A stretch of 64,000 nucleotides of DNA from contig QVOM02000034.1 of NCBI GenBank assembly GCA_003586115.2, forward strand, positions 128,127,936-128,191,935, in the 5' to 3' direction. The translations under genes and the position numbers were made by a program. A model generated the notes under the pieces. That model worked only from the letters and a program-made list of their open reading frames with translations, ran no database searches and was not told where the DNA came from. The DNA is from Salvator merianae. Taxonomy: Eukaryota > Chordata > Lepidosauria > Squamata > Teiidae. This document shows, piece after piece, positions 24,722 to 34,097 of the stretch (its first letter is position 1; the number at the start of each line of letters is the position of its first letter).

Positions 24722-25880
24722 CCTTACAGTCTTTCATCCATTTAATCATATATTCTTTCACTTGCTTTCTTTTAGTTTCTTATTTAATCAATAATTTGTA
24801 AATCTGGAAAATGGTGAGAAGAAACAAAGAAACTATCATTATGTCTTTCTTATTGACTTTCCTAAAATAATAGTACTGTATAGATCAGCTGCTGTGACAG
24901 ATGTGCCATTTGTCTGATCTAGCATGGCAGTTACAATATTCATAAATTAATAAGATCTAAAAAAAACCACTTCATTCTTGAAAATGCTATATGAAGTGCA
25001 GATAGATTGCCTCACTCGGACTCCATATTCCTCCAACAGAATAACTTTGAGTGTGCAAGTATTGTATATGATGTTAAATCTGTTGGGGTGGGGCTTATTT
25101 TAAAATAAATGAAGTTTGAACTGGAACATGAAAGTGTGTCAGAAAAATCAATTCAAAGGAGGAGAGGATGAGTTCAGTAATGATCAAAGACTGACAAGTT
25201 TGGGATATTTACACTAGTTTCTGGAAAAAAGTGGAGAATGAAGCACTGATTGATCCCAAAGGCTTCATTATGTTTGAAAAAAATTGGTTAACAGAACTGC
25301 ACTTAGCAGTACTTTAGAACTGAAAAGCCTAATATTATATAGGCTGTTGAGAGGGAACATTTAATATTAGCTTTGATTATTTCTGACACACTTAAAGTGG
25401 AACCCCTGGGAGAATTAGAGTTGGGGACATGAGGCATTTTACTCCTGCATGTATGTTATCCCATCTCTGAAACTGGGAATGATTGTCTTTTCCTCATACT
25501 GGATAATAACCCCAAAGTGACTCTTATTTTGGTGGAATTGGGCAGGACGCTGTGGAGGCACGTGTAGTCAGTCACAGCTTGGAAATGGCTGCTAGGAGTA
25601 ACCAATCAGGGCTGTGGAACTCCAGGTATACAATTAGACAATCAATGAGTAGCACCTGTCATTAAGGGAAGGCAATGCCAGACTTGAAAATGAAGAAAAA
25701 GTATGAACAAATGAGGTCGGTTTTTAAGTGAGCCATGGTTAACTTGTTTGACACAAGTTTTTGTGCATCTACAGATTGGGTGATCCTTAGTAAAGGAGCA
25801 ACTGTCAAAAGCCCTATCTGATCTCCCCCATTGTTTTTGTGGCTGTTGTGATGGATCTGCCACTGCATTGTTTTGATTTT
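24722..25880. other. Intergenic, nothing recognised
   Basis: No exon or repeat is recognised. The frames on the minus strand at 25642-25868 overlap each other and resemble no known family. Confidence 0.4.
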
Positions 25881-25883
25881 TTA

Positions 25884-26084
25884 TACTGGCTCAGTGGCAG
25901 AGCAAACTGCCTGGAAAACAGAAGGTTGCATGTTTTATGCCCAGCCTCTCCCTGGAAGTAGACAATGGCAATCCACTTCTGTATCTTTGCCAAGAAAACT
26001 GCATAGAAATGTCAACAGGGACACCCATGTACTCAACCAAGAATCAGACCCAACTCAATGTTACCGAATATGAATAATAACAGG
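25884..26084 (+). repeat. tRNA-derived SINE
   Basis: It starts with a tRNA-like A-box region (GGCTCAGTGGCAGAGCA). This is followed by the SINE body words AGACAATGGCAATCCACTTC and TTTGCCAAGAAAACTGCATA, and an end GACCCAACTCAATG with an ATAATAA tail. This order is typical of reptile SINEs. The B-box is diverged, so the copy is old. The small open frame through it (25873-26073) is not a gene. Confidence 0.75.
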
Positions 26085-26189
26085 TTTATAAATGACTAGA
26101 TCACGATCTGTTCTCATTATTGTTTTACCAAAAAAACTGACTGTAAATATTATTTAAAATTAGCAATGCCATGTTGCTTGTAGCTGAGA

Positions 26190-26722
26190 AATCTTGTTTT
26201 GAAATGTGCATATTTCCTTTTCAGGAAGGGAAGCAAAGATGCAGACTGTTTCTCACCATGGGCATTTCTTCATTCCCCCCCCCCCCCCAACATCATGGAA
26301 TACAGTGGCATGCTTTGTTCCAGGATACACAACCCATCCCAGTTGCTCGTGGAACTGGACAGGGGTATCTCATTTTGGACAGCATGGGGTGTCTCAACTA
26401 AAGCCACAGGTCCAAAACTGAGCCCAGACCTCAGAGCCAGTGCCCAGCCTCTGAAGGCTGGGAACTTCTCATTCCTGGACTTCAGAGTTTCTGAGAAGGC
26501 CCTTTTCAGCAACACACCAGTTCTGGTGCCACTTCCGGGGGCACTTCTTAGAGTGTCCCAAAAAGGTTTCCCATTAGTATACCAGTAGAGTTCATAGTTG
26601 AGTGGAATAGGGTGACATAGTGTTCTAAAAGGGGGTGGGGGTTTCTTATATCAGTATGTGGAAGGGAGGCCTCAAGGCCCCTTCCTAGATTGTGCTAGTC
26701 GCTCGTGCAGAAAGGGCCCATG
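26190..26722. mobile_element. hAT-like MITE, family G (partial)
   Basis: The right end GTGCAGAAAGGGCCCA is the inverse of the AGGCCCTTTCTGCAC end at 49456. The interior (AAGGCTGGGAACTTCTCATT, TTCTGGTGCCACTTCC) is like 49680-49800 and 56880-56960. No left end is clear; the C-run at 26275-26288 may have disturbed it. The overlapping ORFs across 26171-26588 are side effects of the GC-richer interior. Confidence 0.5.
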
Positions 26723-27779
26723 TCTTGACTCTGTTACTTCAGATTGCAAATGCCTAATCATGTAACTGACTGTTTCTCTATATCCCCTAAATGAAATGCT
26801 CCCTCTATGCAGAAAACTAGAGTGGAATTCCATATAATCCCTGCCACTTTCAATCACTTATCACCTCAGCTTTGGTAACGACTGAGGCCAAAGAAAGGGC
26901 AAGGACTATCTATCACAAGGTCAGTAGAATCCAGGGTGATCTACATCAATGAGCAAGGCTCAGTGGAGATTTTTAAGATGTTAAATAATGCCGCATGTCT
27001 TTTCATTAACAAGAAGCTTCCCTAATAATCCTGATAATTTGGAATATTTTTCTGGTGATTCCCATCTTTACCTCGATAGCTTGGTGATAGTGCCCTGGGC
27101 ACTATTCTAACTTGAAAATCCTTGAATTCAGAATCTGCTAAACTCATTTGAACCTTGGAACATCTCTGGGATGCTGAAGAGCTTAATAATAAATGGCAGA
27201 CTGTTGAAACATACAAGCATTCACCTTGCAGTCAGAGAAAACTCATAAGAATTCTAGAACAGAACTTTTTATTTTTATTTTTCATTTTAACAGCTTTAGA
27301 AATAACTGGCTTGACACCAAAGGAAGAACCCCTATGTTACCATATTGAGGGTTTAATAACACTGTCATGCATTGGTAAATATTTTTGTCTCCTGTCTCCT
27401 GTCATTGTATATAACCTTTGCTGCCACTGGCATTCTAGGGCATTGATCTGCTGGTATCCCAGCAGAAGAAAAGCCTATCAAAGAACATTTGGGAACTAAG
27501 ACTGAAACCATTTCAGCCTTTTTAATAAGCAAGACAGGATTTTGCTGATCTGGAATGAGAACCATAAAGTGGAAAATGTATCAATGGCTCCAGGCAGATT
27601 TTTGTTATGAAGTTCTTGTTTATTTGCTGAAACAGGAGGAAGTATCTGCAGAATAAACTTTGAAGGTTTCTACAATTAATTTTGAAGGAAATGATGTTTA
27701 CAGATTAATTTTTGTTCTAAAATACACACGATAGGTTTCAAAGAGAGATTTGTATGCCTCTTTTTTATTCTGTTGTGAC
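26723..27779. other. Intergenic, nothing recognised
   Basis: Unique-looking sequence without a recognisable gene. The 114-residue frame at 27155-27499 has no domain I know and is AT-rich and low in complexity in its middle, so it is treated as chance. Confidence 0.4.
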
Positions 27780-27806
27780 TAAGAAAGCTCCTGACAGGAA
27801 AAGGGG

Positions 27807-28076
27807 TTGATGGGTAAGGAATTGGATAAATATAATGTTATATTGCAATATATGGTTATTGCTGCCAGACTGATACATGCACAAAAATGGAAGACACTGA
27901 ATATTTCAACATTAGAGGATTGGATTAAGAAACTGGCAGACTTTGCAGAAATGGATAAATTGACTAACTTAATAAGGGATCGATTACCATCAGTTTTTGT
28001 TAGGAACTGGCAACTCTTCATTAACTATCTACAGGCAGCAGAAAATGATGTACCAGTCTCAGGCTTTGATGAATAA
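27807..28076 (+). pseudogene. L1 ORF2 C-terminal fragment
   Basis: The open frame reads ILQYMVIAARLIHAQKWK and continues with LEDWIKKLADFAEMDKL and then FVRNWQLFINYL, ending at a stop. This pattern (AAR.I.A..WK, then a W-x-x-K helix region) is the C-terminal tail found after the reverse transcriptase in vertebrate L1 ORF2 proteins. The endonuclease and RT domains are absent, so it encodes nothing functional. The ATG is internal to the original protein. Confidence 0.75.
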
Positions 28077-28148
28077 TGAGAGATGAAGACATTGGGGTGA
28101 TAAATAAGAATTAATGAGAGGAGTGAAGAGTTATAGACGAATAATCAA

Positions 28149-28445
28149 TTGTTCAGAAGAGGATCAGCCTGGATAGCTCTAAGAATGGATTGGACAGATT
28201 CATGGAGGCCAGGTGTATCAATGGCTACTAGAATGGATGCTAGGTACTGCCTCCAGGTTGGAAAGACAGGCAGGATGTCTGTAAAACCATTTGCGGGGAG
28301 TCAAGAGCAGGTGAAGGTTTTGCTTTTATGTTCTGCTTGAGAATGCCCAGAAGCAGTTGGTGGGCCACTGTGTGAAACAGAATGCTGGACTAGATGGGCC
28401 GTGGCCTGATCTAGCAAGATTCCTCTTATGTTCTTAAGTTCTTAT
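28149..28445 (+). mobile_element. CR1 LINE 3' end, inserted in the L1
   Basis: It has the last CR1 coding words and 3' UTR: CAATGGCTACTAGAATGGAT, CCTCCAGGTTGGA, GTGGGCCACTGTGTGAAACA, and the typical end GGCCTGATCTAGCAAGATTC plus a TTCTTAAGTTCTTAT tail. It aligns along its whole length with 45500-45770 in CR1 copy 3. Severe 5' truncation is normal for CR1. Confidence 0.88.
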
Positions 28446-28747
28446 GACTGGAAGTCACCAATTACATCTTTAAAGTATAAGTTGTATCTTTTGTGGTTTT
28501 TAGAGTTTTTTATATTTAAGAATGTTTTATATTCAATAAAAAAATAAAAAGTGAGAAGAGGAAGACATTACTTCTAAAGACAGAAGTAGGATCCACATGG
28601 GTGCTGGATTGCCCACTCCTGGACCACAGCACTTGGTCAGCACTTGGATCAGCCTGCATGTTCCACTCCACGCTAGAGGATAGTGATCAAAAGTTTACTG
28701 GTGTCAAAGTTTTCATCCAGGTCCACTGAGTGAGTCTGCTACTAAAG

Positions 28748-28860
28748 TGATTCTGCACTGCACCACCAAGCATACTGGGAGCCTCCCTTTCACAGGCTCG
28801 TGTGTGCAAGGGAGGCTACCAGTACATTTGCTGGTCCCAGTATTCTAAAGGCACACAGAG
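28748..28860. mobile_element. Fold-back MITE, family F
   Basis: GTGATTCTGCACTG at the left, an inner inverted pair (ACTGGGAGCCTCCCT / AGGGAGGCTACCAGT) around a short loop, and the family word TTGCTGGTCCCAGTATTCT at the right. It is clearly related to the copy at 24559 but more decayed. Confidence 0.55.
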
Positions 28861-30109
28861 GGGGAACGGTATGAAATGTTCTAGAGGGGAAAAGGTGGAA
28901 GCAGAAGCTTTTTCCCCTAAGAGAGGGAAACTGATATGCTTAGGTTTGGTGAATTCCCCTCCAGAAATCAATTCCACATCATCATCCCTGGTATCAAATA
29001 AGAGTTTCATCCTTCCTCCATTATGTCACTCTGGAAGGGCAATCTTTAAGAGCTTGAAAATGAAAAAGGTGAAACTGGAGTGATAAAATGGGCCACGCCT
29101 CCCCAAACCCAGAAGCTCAGAGCCTAAATCACCTTGTTATTTCTTCTTCCAGTAAGTTAACATTCACAGATAGCTCTGCTATGCATAGCCCACTGTGTTC
29201 AGCAGGGGAGATTTCTATGTTGGTCACTTTGTAGCGTTCCACCTACTGTTATTCTTCCTGTTGCTGCCCGTGACTTCACCTACTTTTAGTTATCCTGTTC
29301 CCTGTTTTTCCAGCCTCAAGGGCCCCAGATGCCACTGTAGAGGATGGCATACAACTTTCACGACATAATCAATAGTCTTCCCTCATATTCAGAAATTGCT
29401 TGTTTTAAGACCTGACTCTCATTGCGATCCTGGATCTAATGTGTGTAGAAACAGTGCTACTTTCAAGCACAACGTTTAGGGCCCAATATGATTGAAAGTT
29501 ACTCCAAATGAAATAAGTACTTCCACATGGGACCCTTGAAGGCAAGGGGAAGGCTTCCAGCCCAGTCTTTTCCTTGACATGCTCATTTGCTGGGTGCAGA
29601 GATTTTATTCTTTGCACATATTATGAAGAGCATTTGAAAGCTATGAGCCCCTACCTACGCTCTAGAGTAATACAGTCCAAAATCTATAGTTCTTTCTGCC
29701 AGATTTGTCGCAGTGATATAGTCCTTCTACTGTCACAGCACTATAGTTTTTCTTTGTTATTTGACAAGGCTTGGTTCCACCAAAATGATTTAGATAGATC
29801 TCGCTGATAGTAAACTTCCCAGAAAAGCAGCTGCTTCTGGTGCCAAATTGCAAACGTGACCTTTTTGCTCATAAGTAGTAAGGGAAGGTTACAAACATAA
29901 CCTAGGACTGCATTCACATACAGTAACAAAAAGCATCTTCTGAAGTGGTTTAAAGGTGGTTTGCAGGGATCCTGCCCCTCCCTCTCCGGAACATTCTAGG
30001 CTAGAGAAAATGGATTAGGGATGGGATTGGGAATACAACGACCACCCACTACTGTCTCTAAGGATCTTCTGAGCTGTTTATGGAAAGAAAGTTCATACCT
30101 ACTTATTTC
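28861..30109. other. Intergenic, few hints
   Basis: No gene is recognised. Around 29907-29960 the words CTGCATTCACATACAGTAAC and AAAAAGCATCTTCTGAAGTG match the left edge of the MITE at 56477, so a short piece of that family is likely here. Confidence 0.4.
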
Positions 30110-30240
30110 CTCTTAGGCACTGATCTTTCAATAGGAGGATCAGAGTTCAAGGCCCCTGTCTGCCATGTAGAGGGGATGAGCGCCCTCTACTGGCCTCTAG
30201 CTCCAGCCAACCTAGCTGTTCGAAAGCAAGTAATTGCAAG

Positions 30241-30718
30241 TACAGTAGAGTCTCCATTATCCGTCCTTCGGTAATCCGTCATTCCGGATTAACCGACATC
30301 GCGGCTGCTTGGGGGCGTGGCTGTAGGCATTTCCGCGCCCCAGACACCCCCCCAAACATGGCGGCCGTGACGGGATGGGCAAGGAAAGAAGGGCAAGTGA
30401 AACCTCACCCCAAAACATGCCCCCAAGCGCGGCGGCGGCAGCAGCGAGCAGGGCGAGTACCTCAGAAAAATCAATGCGAAGGGAAGACTTTCGCTGCGAA
30501 GGTCTTCTCTTCGCCTTGATTTGTCTCCATTTCCGATCCCTGTCTCTCTCCCCCTAGTCTGTCAGTGTGCATGCACACTGACAGACTAGGGGGAGAGAGA
30601 CAGGGATCGGAAACGTCTTCCCTTTGCCTTGATTTGTCTCCCTCCGGATTATACGACGGTTTCGGCTATCCGACTATCAGCCTGCCCGTTTATGTCGGAT
30701 AGCTGAGACTCTACTGTA
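30241..30718. mobile_element. Tigger/pogo-like MITE, 478 bp with TA duplications
   Basis: The ends are inverted: TACAGTAGAGTCTC on the left and GAGACTCTACTGTA on the right, 14 of 14 including TA. TA is also the target duplication expected for Tc1/mariner-pogo elements. Inner ends (ATTATCCGTC; GTCGGATAGC) are typical of Tigger-type non-autonomous elements. The interior is GC- and CpG-rich and contains the long palindrome described separately. No transposase frame. Confidence 0.88.
30530..30613. repeat. Perfect 84-bp palindrome (42-bp arms, no spacer)
   Basis: Centred between 30571 and 30572 (GCA|TGC). Checked base by base, all 42 positions pair, from 30530 with 30613 to 30571 with 30572; the next pair (30529/30614) fails. 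Outside it, CTTGATTTGTCTCC occurs on each side as a direct repeat (30516-30529 region and 30627-30641 region). It lies inside the Tigger-like element. Confidence 0.95.
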
Positions 30719-30844
30719 GATAAATAGGGAGCATCACATTGTGTGATGCGGAAGATAGAAAGATGTAAGCCTTCGGGCGAAAAATAACCTTGTAAGTTGC
30801 TTTGAGTCAGCTTCGACTGAGAAAAGCGGGGTATAAAAACCAAG

Positions 30845-30948
30845 TTCTTCTTCTTCTTCTTCTTCTTCTTCTTCTTCTTCTTCTTCTTCTTCTTCTTCTT
30901 CTTCTTCTTCTTCTTCTTCTTCTTCTTCTTCTTCTTCTTCTTCTTCCT
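30845..30948 (+). repeat. (CTT)n microsatellite, about 104 bp
   Basis: An almost uninterrupted TTC/CTT run directly after the SINE 3' end GGGGTATAAAAACCAAG, so it most likely grew from the SINE tail. It is a pure purine/pyrimidine strand asymmetry tract and probably polymorphic. Confidence 0.95.
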
Positions 30949-32079
30949 TGAAATATTGACAAATAGAGTGTCTTCTCCTCAGAACAAGGATTTATTTTCT
31001 GTATGAGTTACTCTGTAAACTGGTCTGTATATTGATGGTGCTATGTAAATTTCAAAGTCTGAAAAAAACATTTTAGCTCTCGTGATCCTCAAATGCAGTG
31101 GTTGATCATGGACTTTGTATGATAAATCTGGTCAGCAGGCCTTAACTTTTCTATCTCCATACAAACAGCAGAAAAAGGTACATTTCCCTCCTTTATCCAT
31201 TCTTGCTAATGCTCTTACATCTGTGAATGATTATAGATCTATCCAGTACAGCCAGCAGCAGTTTCTAAAGCGAAACTTAATAAGACACATCAGAATGTAC
31301 TGGCCCAGGTCTCACTGAAGCAACAATGTGCATGGCTGGTATATAGTTTGCCTATATACGGCATTCATACTGGGACTTTGTGTTCTGAATTGCAGTCCTT
31401 TGAGCATGGCAGTGCTATATTCAAATCGCATCTAGGCTGAGGCTTGTGCTTCACAGTTGCTGTTTTTTATGGGGTTATTGCTTCATGGCCTCTTCAGGAA
31501 GAGCAACTATGTGGTGCAATGGGATGCAATCTTCTCCATAGTTTGGCCAAAACACAGAACAATCACTTCTTGAAACTGAGAAATCACACCTCTTATTCAA
31601 TTGGACTTATACAGCCTGCTCTCCCTTCCTCCGTCTCCCTTTTTAAAAAACAGCTAAACAAATCAGAGCAGAACTAGTGCCAGAAAGACTGAAGTTGGGA
31701 AACCAAATGCACAGAAATGTCACCCCTTCCTCATTACAGGGATGAAGTGATTAAAAAGAGCAAAAATTATAAACAATTTTAGTGGCTGTTAGGTGGACAT
31801 ATCCATCTTGTGATGATTATTCCAGCCCTAAGTATGCTGGAATAGGATCCGAAAACAGAGAGGGAGAAACTACAGTCTTGCTGTGTCTGTCCTTTTGTTT
31901 TTCAATAATTCCACTCCTTTAGTTTTGAATACTTGAGATGAAACAGATTTCTTTCCAACGAAACGGGCTTGGATTTTACGCAATGACAAGCGAAGCCCAT
32001 TCTGTGCCTAAATCTGGGGCTGCCTTCCTTACACCCAGCGAGGACTATTTTATCCTAAGGGCTGAGGAGCCCTCCAAGT
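30949..32079 (+). other. NMNAT2 upstream flank
   Basis: Unique-looking sequence between the CTT repeat and the CpG-rich block. No repeat and no exon recognised. It could hold proximal regulatory elements of NMNAT2, but no specific site can be claimed by eye. Confidence 0.4.
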
Positions 32080-32263
32080 CTTTTACCAGCCTTTGCCTGG
32101 AGCGGAAAGCGTTAAGAGGAGGTGAAGGGAGAGTGACGCTACTTGCGTCGAGAAGCTCGCCGCCTTCCCTCCCTCTGCAGACGCACACACACAAACCCGA
32201 AGAGAGACACCCAAGACAGATTTCCAGGGAGCGGGCGAAGGCGCTCCGAAGCAAGCCAGCACC

Positions 32264-32348
32264 ATGACCGAAACGACCAAGACCCACGTTATTTTGCTGG
32301 CCTGCGGCAGCTTCAACCCCATCACCAAGGGACACATCCAGATGTTTG
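32264..32348 (+). CDS. NMNAT2: NMNAT2, coding exon 1 (28 codons plus one base)
   Basis: NMNAT2 joins NMN (or nicotinate mononucleotide) to the AMP part of ATP to make NAD. It is a short-lived, Golgi- and vesicle-associated enzyme of neurons whose loss starts axon degeneration. The exon encodes the first beta strand (THVILLACG) and the nucleotidyltransferase signature [10 protein letters not shown] at residues 15-24. This is the GxFxPxTxxH phosphate-binding loop, whose last His (residue 24) is catalytic. As far as I recall, these 28 residues are identical to the human protein. The ATG sits in GCACCATGA, a good Kozak context. The exon ends after one base of codon 29 (phase 1) at G|GTGAGT, a strong donor. 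The remaining exons are outside the window, as expected from the very long first intron of this gene in mammals. NMNAT1 and NMNAT3 differ in this N-terminal stretch, so the paralogue call is firm. Confidence 0.97.
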
Positions 32349-32370
32349 GTGAGTCCTTCATCCTGCCTGG

Positions 32371-32373
32371 GTG

Positions 32374-32460
<87 letters not shown>
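32371..32460 (+). repeat. (TA)n(GT)n compound microsatellite near the splice donor
   Basis: A 90-bp alternating pyrimidine-purine tract: TA units (32371-32421) then GT units (32422-32458). It begins 22 bp after the exon 1 donor. GT tracts can adopt Z-DNA and TA tracts can extrude cruciforms. It is likely polymorphic. Confidence 0.95.
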
Positions 32461-32461
<1 letters not shown>

Positions 32462-33884
32462 CTGGTGGTAGTGGTGGTGGTAATGGTGCGTTTTCCCTCC
32501 TCCCTTCCATCCCAAGGCGATGACATCTGCAAGCCCTGGTTCCATTCAGGTGGATTCCGACTGGACTGGGGCTGAAATTCTTTGGAGGGGGGGTTGTTCA
32601 GACTTGCCGGGGTAGGAGGGGGAGGGGCAGGTCCTCTACGGCTCGATTGACTGCAGCGATGGACGAGAGAAAAGCCGAGCTCCTTTTGCGCGGCGCCTGG
32701 TCTTGCCATCCGAGGGACAGGGGAGGGGCAGGGCAGGGGCTTTCTCATCCATTGAGGAGAGAAAGGCTTCGGAAAGTCTCTCTCTCTCTCTCGGTGGCTG
32801 TGATGGGGAGGGTCTGGATAGAGAAGCTCGGCAGAGGTATCCGAGGAGGTAGGATGGAGAGGGGGGCGGGCCGGTTGTTGTTGGGGGCACTTAGATCTGG
32901 AGCTCCCTCAAGGGAAGAGGTGAAAAGAGGGGTCGCCGGACTCTTGGGCAGGAGGCTTCTGGAGGATGAAACCGCTAAGGGCGGGGGCTGGAGGGAGCTG
33001 CCTGGGCTCAGGAGGCGGATGGCGGCGGGGAGGGAATGATGGAAGACGGATACGCAGAAGAATGGATGCATGAGAAGCTTGACTAATGGCTAAGGGAGGA
33101 CGGCTGGATTTGGCGAAAGGGGAGGTCACTGCAGGATTGTTGTCGTGGGCTGTGGGAAGGCTTCTCCTTGCAGAAATGTCAGCCGAGTCACCTGCCCATG
33201 AATCGTGTATCAGCAGTGAATGGAAAGCTTCTCCGCGTCCACCCCCCGCCTTTTTTCTTTCTTTTTCTTTCTTTTTTTTAAGGAGGCGAACACCTTTATT
33301 AACCCTACGACCTCCCAGCGGATAACGGCATTTCACACATTAAACAAACAAACAGCAAAGAGCTGCGACCACCAATAGATCCCTGGCTGCTCCCCCCAAA
33401 TTTGCCGGGTTATTCTGCGTATTCCTAAACGGTCCTTTGTTGCGTCCCTTTTTTTTACGTTCTTAGTCATTCGTCTTTGACACATGCCTAGAAAATCCCT
33501 GAAACGTGTGAAAGGGCCCTGATTACGTGTGTATAGACTTCTTTGTGCTGATCGAATTCTCCTGGATGGTGAAGGAGCTGGACAGCTGCCAAAGGAGCTT
33601 TTTGGAGATGTTGTGTTGGGTGTGTATGGTGGCTAGTTGAAGTGCTGGGCCATGAGCCCAAGAGGGATTTTCTAGTTAGTAATTATCTCTGATCTTGATG
33701 GGTTAGGATCAGAATGCTGGTGGCAATCATTATATTTTCTATACTACTTAGTTCTGTGTACATTGGTGTTCTTGTTTTGTGCCTGCTTGGATCATGTGTT
33801 TATGCTGTGCTTTCAGCCCCAGCTTCTTGGTTCTGGCACACTTCATAATTCTATTTATATGTGACATTATAAACAGGTGACTCT
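32461..33884 (+). other. Intron 1, GC-rich then unique sequence
   Basis: The first ~900 bp belong to the CpG-rich promoter block. From about 33360 composition returns to AT-rich. Pyrimidine-rich TTTCTTTCTTTTTCTTTC near 33252-33272 is simple sequence. No exon or transposon is recognised. Confidence 0.45.
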
Positions 33885-33885
33885 A

Positions 33886-34097
33886 GGGCTGCATTCACAC
33901 CTAAGTTTTAATCCGGCTTCAGTCCATCTTCAGAGTGGAAGAACACATCAACAACATGAATAATATTTTTCTTTCCACATTATCCAAAGATGGATTTCTA
34001 AGGTAGATAATGCCGAGAGAAGACAACCTGCCACTTTGCTGATGTTTTCTCTTGCTCTGAATGGGGACTGAAGCTGGATTAAAACTTGGGTGTGACT
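33886..34097. mobile_element. Fold-back MITE, family H
   Basis: The ends are inverted over about 30 bp: left CACACCTAAGTTTTAATCCG and GCTTCAGTCC; right GGACTGAAGC, then TGGATTAAAACTTGGGTGTG. The interior (GATGTTTTCTCTTGCTCTGA, CACTTTGCTGATG) reversed resembles 53740-53785, so the 15.0, 18.3 and 53.7 kb pieces belong to the same broad family. Confidence 0.75.

Larger units (their letters stand above)
27780..28552 (+). mobile_element. L1 LINE 3' fragment, split by a CR1 end
   Basis: The left piece (27780-28148) encodes the extreme C-terminus of L1 ORF2. The right piece (28446-28552) is A/T-rich 3' UTR ending in TATTCAATAAAAAAATAAAA, the usual L1 polyadenylation region. Between them lies the CR1 3' end at 28149-28445. 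Only the 3' tip is present, as expected from 5' truncation during L1 integration. Confidence 0.75.
30110..30846 (+). repeat. Sauria-like tRNA SINE, split by a Tigger-like element
   Basis: The left half (30110-30240) has a B-box-like AGAGTTCAAGGCCC and the body words CCAACCTAGC then GTTCGAAAGCA. The right half (30719-30846) continues GATAAATAGG, then TTGAGTCAGCTTCGACTGAG and a GCGGGGTATAAA 3' end that runs into the CTT repeat. GTTCGAAAGCA...AAGTAGATAAATAGG is the core of squamate Sauria-type SINEs. The interruption falls exactly at a TA inside AAGTAGATAAATA. Boundaries at the 5' side are approximate. Confidence 0.65.
32080..33350 (+). promoter_or_regulatory. NMNAT2: CpG/GC-rich block around NMNAT2 exon 1 (promoter region)
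   Basis: GC content and CpG frequency rise sharply compared with both sides, as in a vertebrate CpG-island promoter. No convincing TATA box is seen upstream of the ATG. There is a half CRE, TGACG, at 32134-32138. GA-rich and GGGGAGGGGC-type GC-box words occur at 32610-32740, inside intron 1. Transcription start within it is not determinable from sequence. The overlapping ORFs on both strands through 32040-33340 are what stop-poor GC-rich DNA gives and are not genes. Confidence 0.7.

Noticed and set aside
30241..30718. CpG island promoter of an upstream gene
   Set aside because: The CpG-rich block coincides exactly with a TA-flanked Tigger-like MITE, so its composition comes from the element.
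31938..33336. Long overlapping ORFs around the NMNAT2 promoter (up to 221 residues on the minus strand)
   Set aside because: They run through CpG-rich DNA and the TA/GT and other simple repeats on both strands in several frames at once. The minus-strand frames encode runs of HTHTHT and YIYIYI from the microsatellite. Only the 28-codon NMNAT2 exon has family similarity and a splice donor.
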